Shown here: positions 6,046 to 6,160 of the stretch, piece by piece
Numbering within the stretch: position 1 is the stretch's first letter
Layout: each line of letters begins with the position of its first letter
From: Planctomycetota bacterium
Lineage (GTDB): Bacteria; Planctomycetota; PLA2
DNA: 6,160 bases
NCBI GenBank assembly: GCA_023150495.1
Contig: JAKLKT010000201.1
Coordinates: forward strand, 1 to 6,160
Direction of reading: 5' to 3'
Notes under the pieces: generated by a model
Told to the model about the DNA's origin: nothing
The model's database searches: none
The model's input: only the letters and a program-made list of their open reading frames with translations
Position numbers and translations under genes: made by a program

Positions 6046-6160
6046 TTGCCCAAAAAAAAGAACACTCTGCCGACCACCGTCCAGGCCGCGGGCGAGCCGG
6101 GCGGCGCCTTCCCCTCCGGCGTGAGCCGGGGACCGCTCCTCCACGCGAGGAAGAGGCTCG
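6046..6160 (+). CDS. Start of an unrecognised gene with a TTG start codon, 3' partial
   Basis: Beginning at TTG 6046 the frame reads MPKKKNTLPTTVQAAGEPGG and continues open to the window edge (38 codons). Support comes from GGAG at 6037-6040, five bases before the TTG; from third positions after the lysine codons that are almost all G or C; and from the A8 run, which is out of place in non-coding DNA here but natural as Lys codons AAA AAA AAG near a start. The frame is closed by TAG at 5983 and has no ATG or GTG between that stop and the TTG; the next in-frame start is GTG 6121, without a ribosome binding site. The gene would be divergent from the lipoprotein gene. I do not recognise the product. 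The opposite strand shares the same wobble positions and could be the coding one instead. Confidence 0.5.
   Translation, partial: MPKKKNTLPTTVQAAGEPGGAFPSGVSRGPLLHARKRL

Noticed and set aside
6021..6160. Minus-strand frame ending at TGA 6023-6021 as the tail of a gene entering from the right
   Set aside because: It shares the G/C-rich wobble positions, so composition cannot exclude it, but its end would be Phe-Phe-Phe then Gly/Pro-rich residues and it has no other support. The plus-strand reading has a ribosome binding site and a natural start. Kept only as an alternative.

Overview
The window is very GC-rich, with G or C in most third codon positions of every real gene. It looks like a bacterial chromosome from a high-GC lineage. 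A lipoprotein signal peptide with a lipobox, an FG-GAP/VCBS propeller, an OsmC-family enzyme and an enlarged GlmS-like enzyme would fit a myxobacterial or other delta-proteobacterial type, Acidobacteriota or Planctomycetota. Nothing here decides between them, and I see no mobile-element, phage, CRISPR or RNA-gene signal.

Layout. (1) Positions 1-3270, plus strand, hold the 3' part (at least 1089 codons) of a greatly enlarged glucosamine-6-phosphate synthase (GlmS-like): an N-terminal glutamine amidotransferase domain, two SIS domains and extra segments. Its true start and the catalytic N-terminal Cys must lie left of the window. (2) After 27 bases, positions 3298-3714 on the same strand hold an OsmC/YhfA-like protein with both family cysteines. 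It has no Shine-Dalgarno sequence and a -10-like box just before the ATG. (3) Positions 3715-3855 form a convergent gap with a G/C-rich hairpin and a perfect 22-base palindrome. (4) Positions 3856-5907, minus strand, hold an exported lipoprotein with two Ig-like regions and about seven FG-GAP/VCBS blades. (5) Positions 5908-6045 form a divergent gap with a candidate minus-strand promoter. (6) Positions 6046-6160 look like the start of a plus-strand gene that begins with TTG and runs off the window.

The genes do not form one obvious pathway. The GlmS-like enzyme would supply glucosamine-6-phosphate for cell-envelope sugars. The OsmC protein would handle peroxides or another thiol-dependent reaction in the cytoplasm. 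The propeller lipoprotein would sit in an envelope membrane and bind calcium. The most interesting item is the GlmS-like protein: every isomerase catalytic position I can align is kept, yet the active-site C-tail that ends ordinary GlmS is buried inside the chain and followed by about 190 residues I do not recognise.
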